From assembly GCA_021779435.1 (NCBI GenBank), contig JAJYAR010000172.1, positions 1 to 6,405 of the forward strand: a stretch of DNA of 6,405 bases, written 5' to 3'. The stretch comes from a bacterium. Its GTDB lineage: Bacteria > Verrucomicrobiota > Verrucomicrobiae > JAJYAR01. The notes under the pieces are model-generated. The model ran no database searches, was not told the origin of the DNA, and worked only from the letters and a program-made list of their open reading frames with translations. Numbering within the stretch: position 1 is the stretch's first letter; the number at the start of each line of letters is the position of its first letter. The translations under genes and the position numbers were made by a program. Of the stretch, positions 6,057-6,405 are shown piece by piece.

Positions 6057-6405
6057 CTACTTCCCGGCCTCCACGCCGGGCGTCATCAGTCCGACCTTGT
6101 CGATACCGGCGCCCTTGGCGATATCAATCGCCTTGGCCACCGCCTGGTACTCCAGGTTCGGATCGCCCTTCACAAACACCACTCGCTCGGCGCGCGTCTT
6201 GAAGATATCCTCGAGCCGCGGACCCAGTTTCGTCATGTCGGTCGGCTCCTGGTTGATCTTCACGCTGCCGTCCTTCTCGATGACAATCACCACCGTCCGG
6301 TCCTGATCCGGAGGCGGCTGCTTGTTATCCTTCGGCGGCTGGGGAGCCAGCGCATCCAGGCCGTGCGGCGTCAGCGGCGTGATCACCATGAAAATGATCA
6401 GCAGC
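6057..6405 (-). CDS. exbD: ExbD/TolR-family biopolymer transport protein, cut by the right edge
   Basis: About 115 residues are visible and the 5' end is outside the window. An ATG at 6389 exists, but the frame continues to the edge as LLIIF-MVITPLTP. This is the end of the single N-terminal membrane helix of ExbD, so the ATG is internal. After the helix comes a Pro-rich stretch (PQPPKDNKQPPPDQD) and the small periplasmic domain. That domain has VVIVIEKDGSVKIN, VVFVKGDPNLEYQAVAKAI and AKGAGIDKVGLMTPG, matching the ExbD pattern of a beta-rich domain ending in a helix and a final strand. ExbD works with ExbB in the inner membrane, using the proton gradient to energise TonB-dependent transport, or Tol-type functions for TolR. 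The proton-carrying Asp of the helix would lie just upstream, outside the window. The TPR lipoprotein gene follows 33 bp downstream in the same reading frame. Confidence 0.9.
   Translation of the reverse strand, partial: LLIIFMVITPLTPHGLDALAPQPPKDNKQPPPDQDRTVVIVIEKDGSVKINQEPTDMTKLGPRLEDIFKTRAERVVFVKGDPNLEYQAVAKAIDIAKGAGIDKVGLMTPGVEAGK

Overview
The window is a stretch of chromosomal DNA from a GC-rich bacterium, with strong C/G preference at third codon positions. It carries six genes that are complete or nearly so, plus one gene cut at each edge. The gene content is a YVTN-type beta-propeller protein, a hemerythrin-like protein, an Old Yellow Enzyme, a bifunctional Rel protein with a DUF971 gene, and an ExbD gene followed by a TPR lipoprotein. 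This mix, with Gram-negative envelope genes beside a single long Rel, fits an acidobacterium of the Solibacter/Bryobacter type. That assignment is an inference from gene content and style, not a proof.

Bases 1-1237 are on the plus strand: the 3' end of a secreted-type beta-propeller gene, then 33 bp later a 190-residue hemerythrin-like (HHE) protein. The hemerythrin start codon lies inside a 27-bp near-perfect inverted repeat. After a 124-bp gap, bases 1362-2435 (plus) encode an NADH:flavin oxidoreductase (alkene reductase) of the Old Yellow Enzyme family. Two residues that normally contact FMN are replaced in it.

Everything from 2439 to the right edge reads on the minus strand. In transcription order it is exbD (cut by the right edge), a TPR lipoprotein, a Rho-independent terminator, rel, and a small DUF971 protein whose start overlaps the rel stop as ATGA. 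DUF971 converges on the oxidoreductase gene with only 3 bp between the two stop codons.

Functionally there are two minus-strand units. One is an envelope energy-transduction unit (ExbD with a lipoprotein TPR partner), closed by its own hairpin terminator. The other is a stringent-response unit (Rel plus DUF971). The plus-strand genes look like independent housekeeping or stress genes (iron/oxygen binding, ene reduction). I see no mobile element, CRISPR array, tRNA or rRNA, and no clear undescribed multi-gene system. The items most worth a second look are the hairpin over the hemerythrin start, the internal duplication with two CxCxxC motifs in DUF971, the variant FMN site of the oxidoreductase, and the tight rel-DUF971 coupling.
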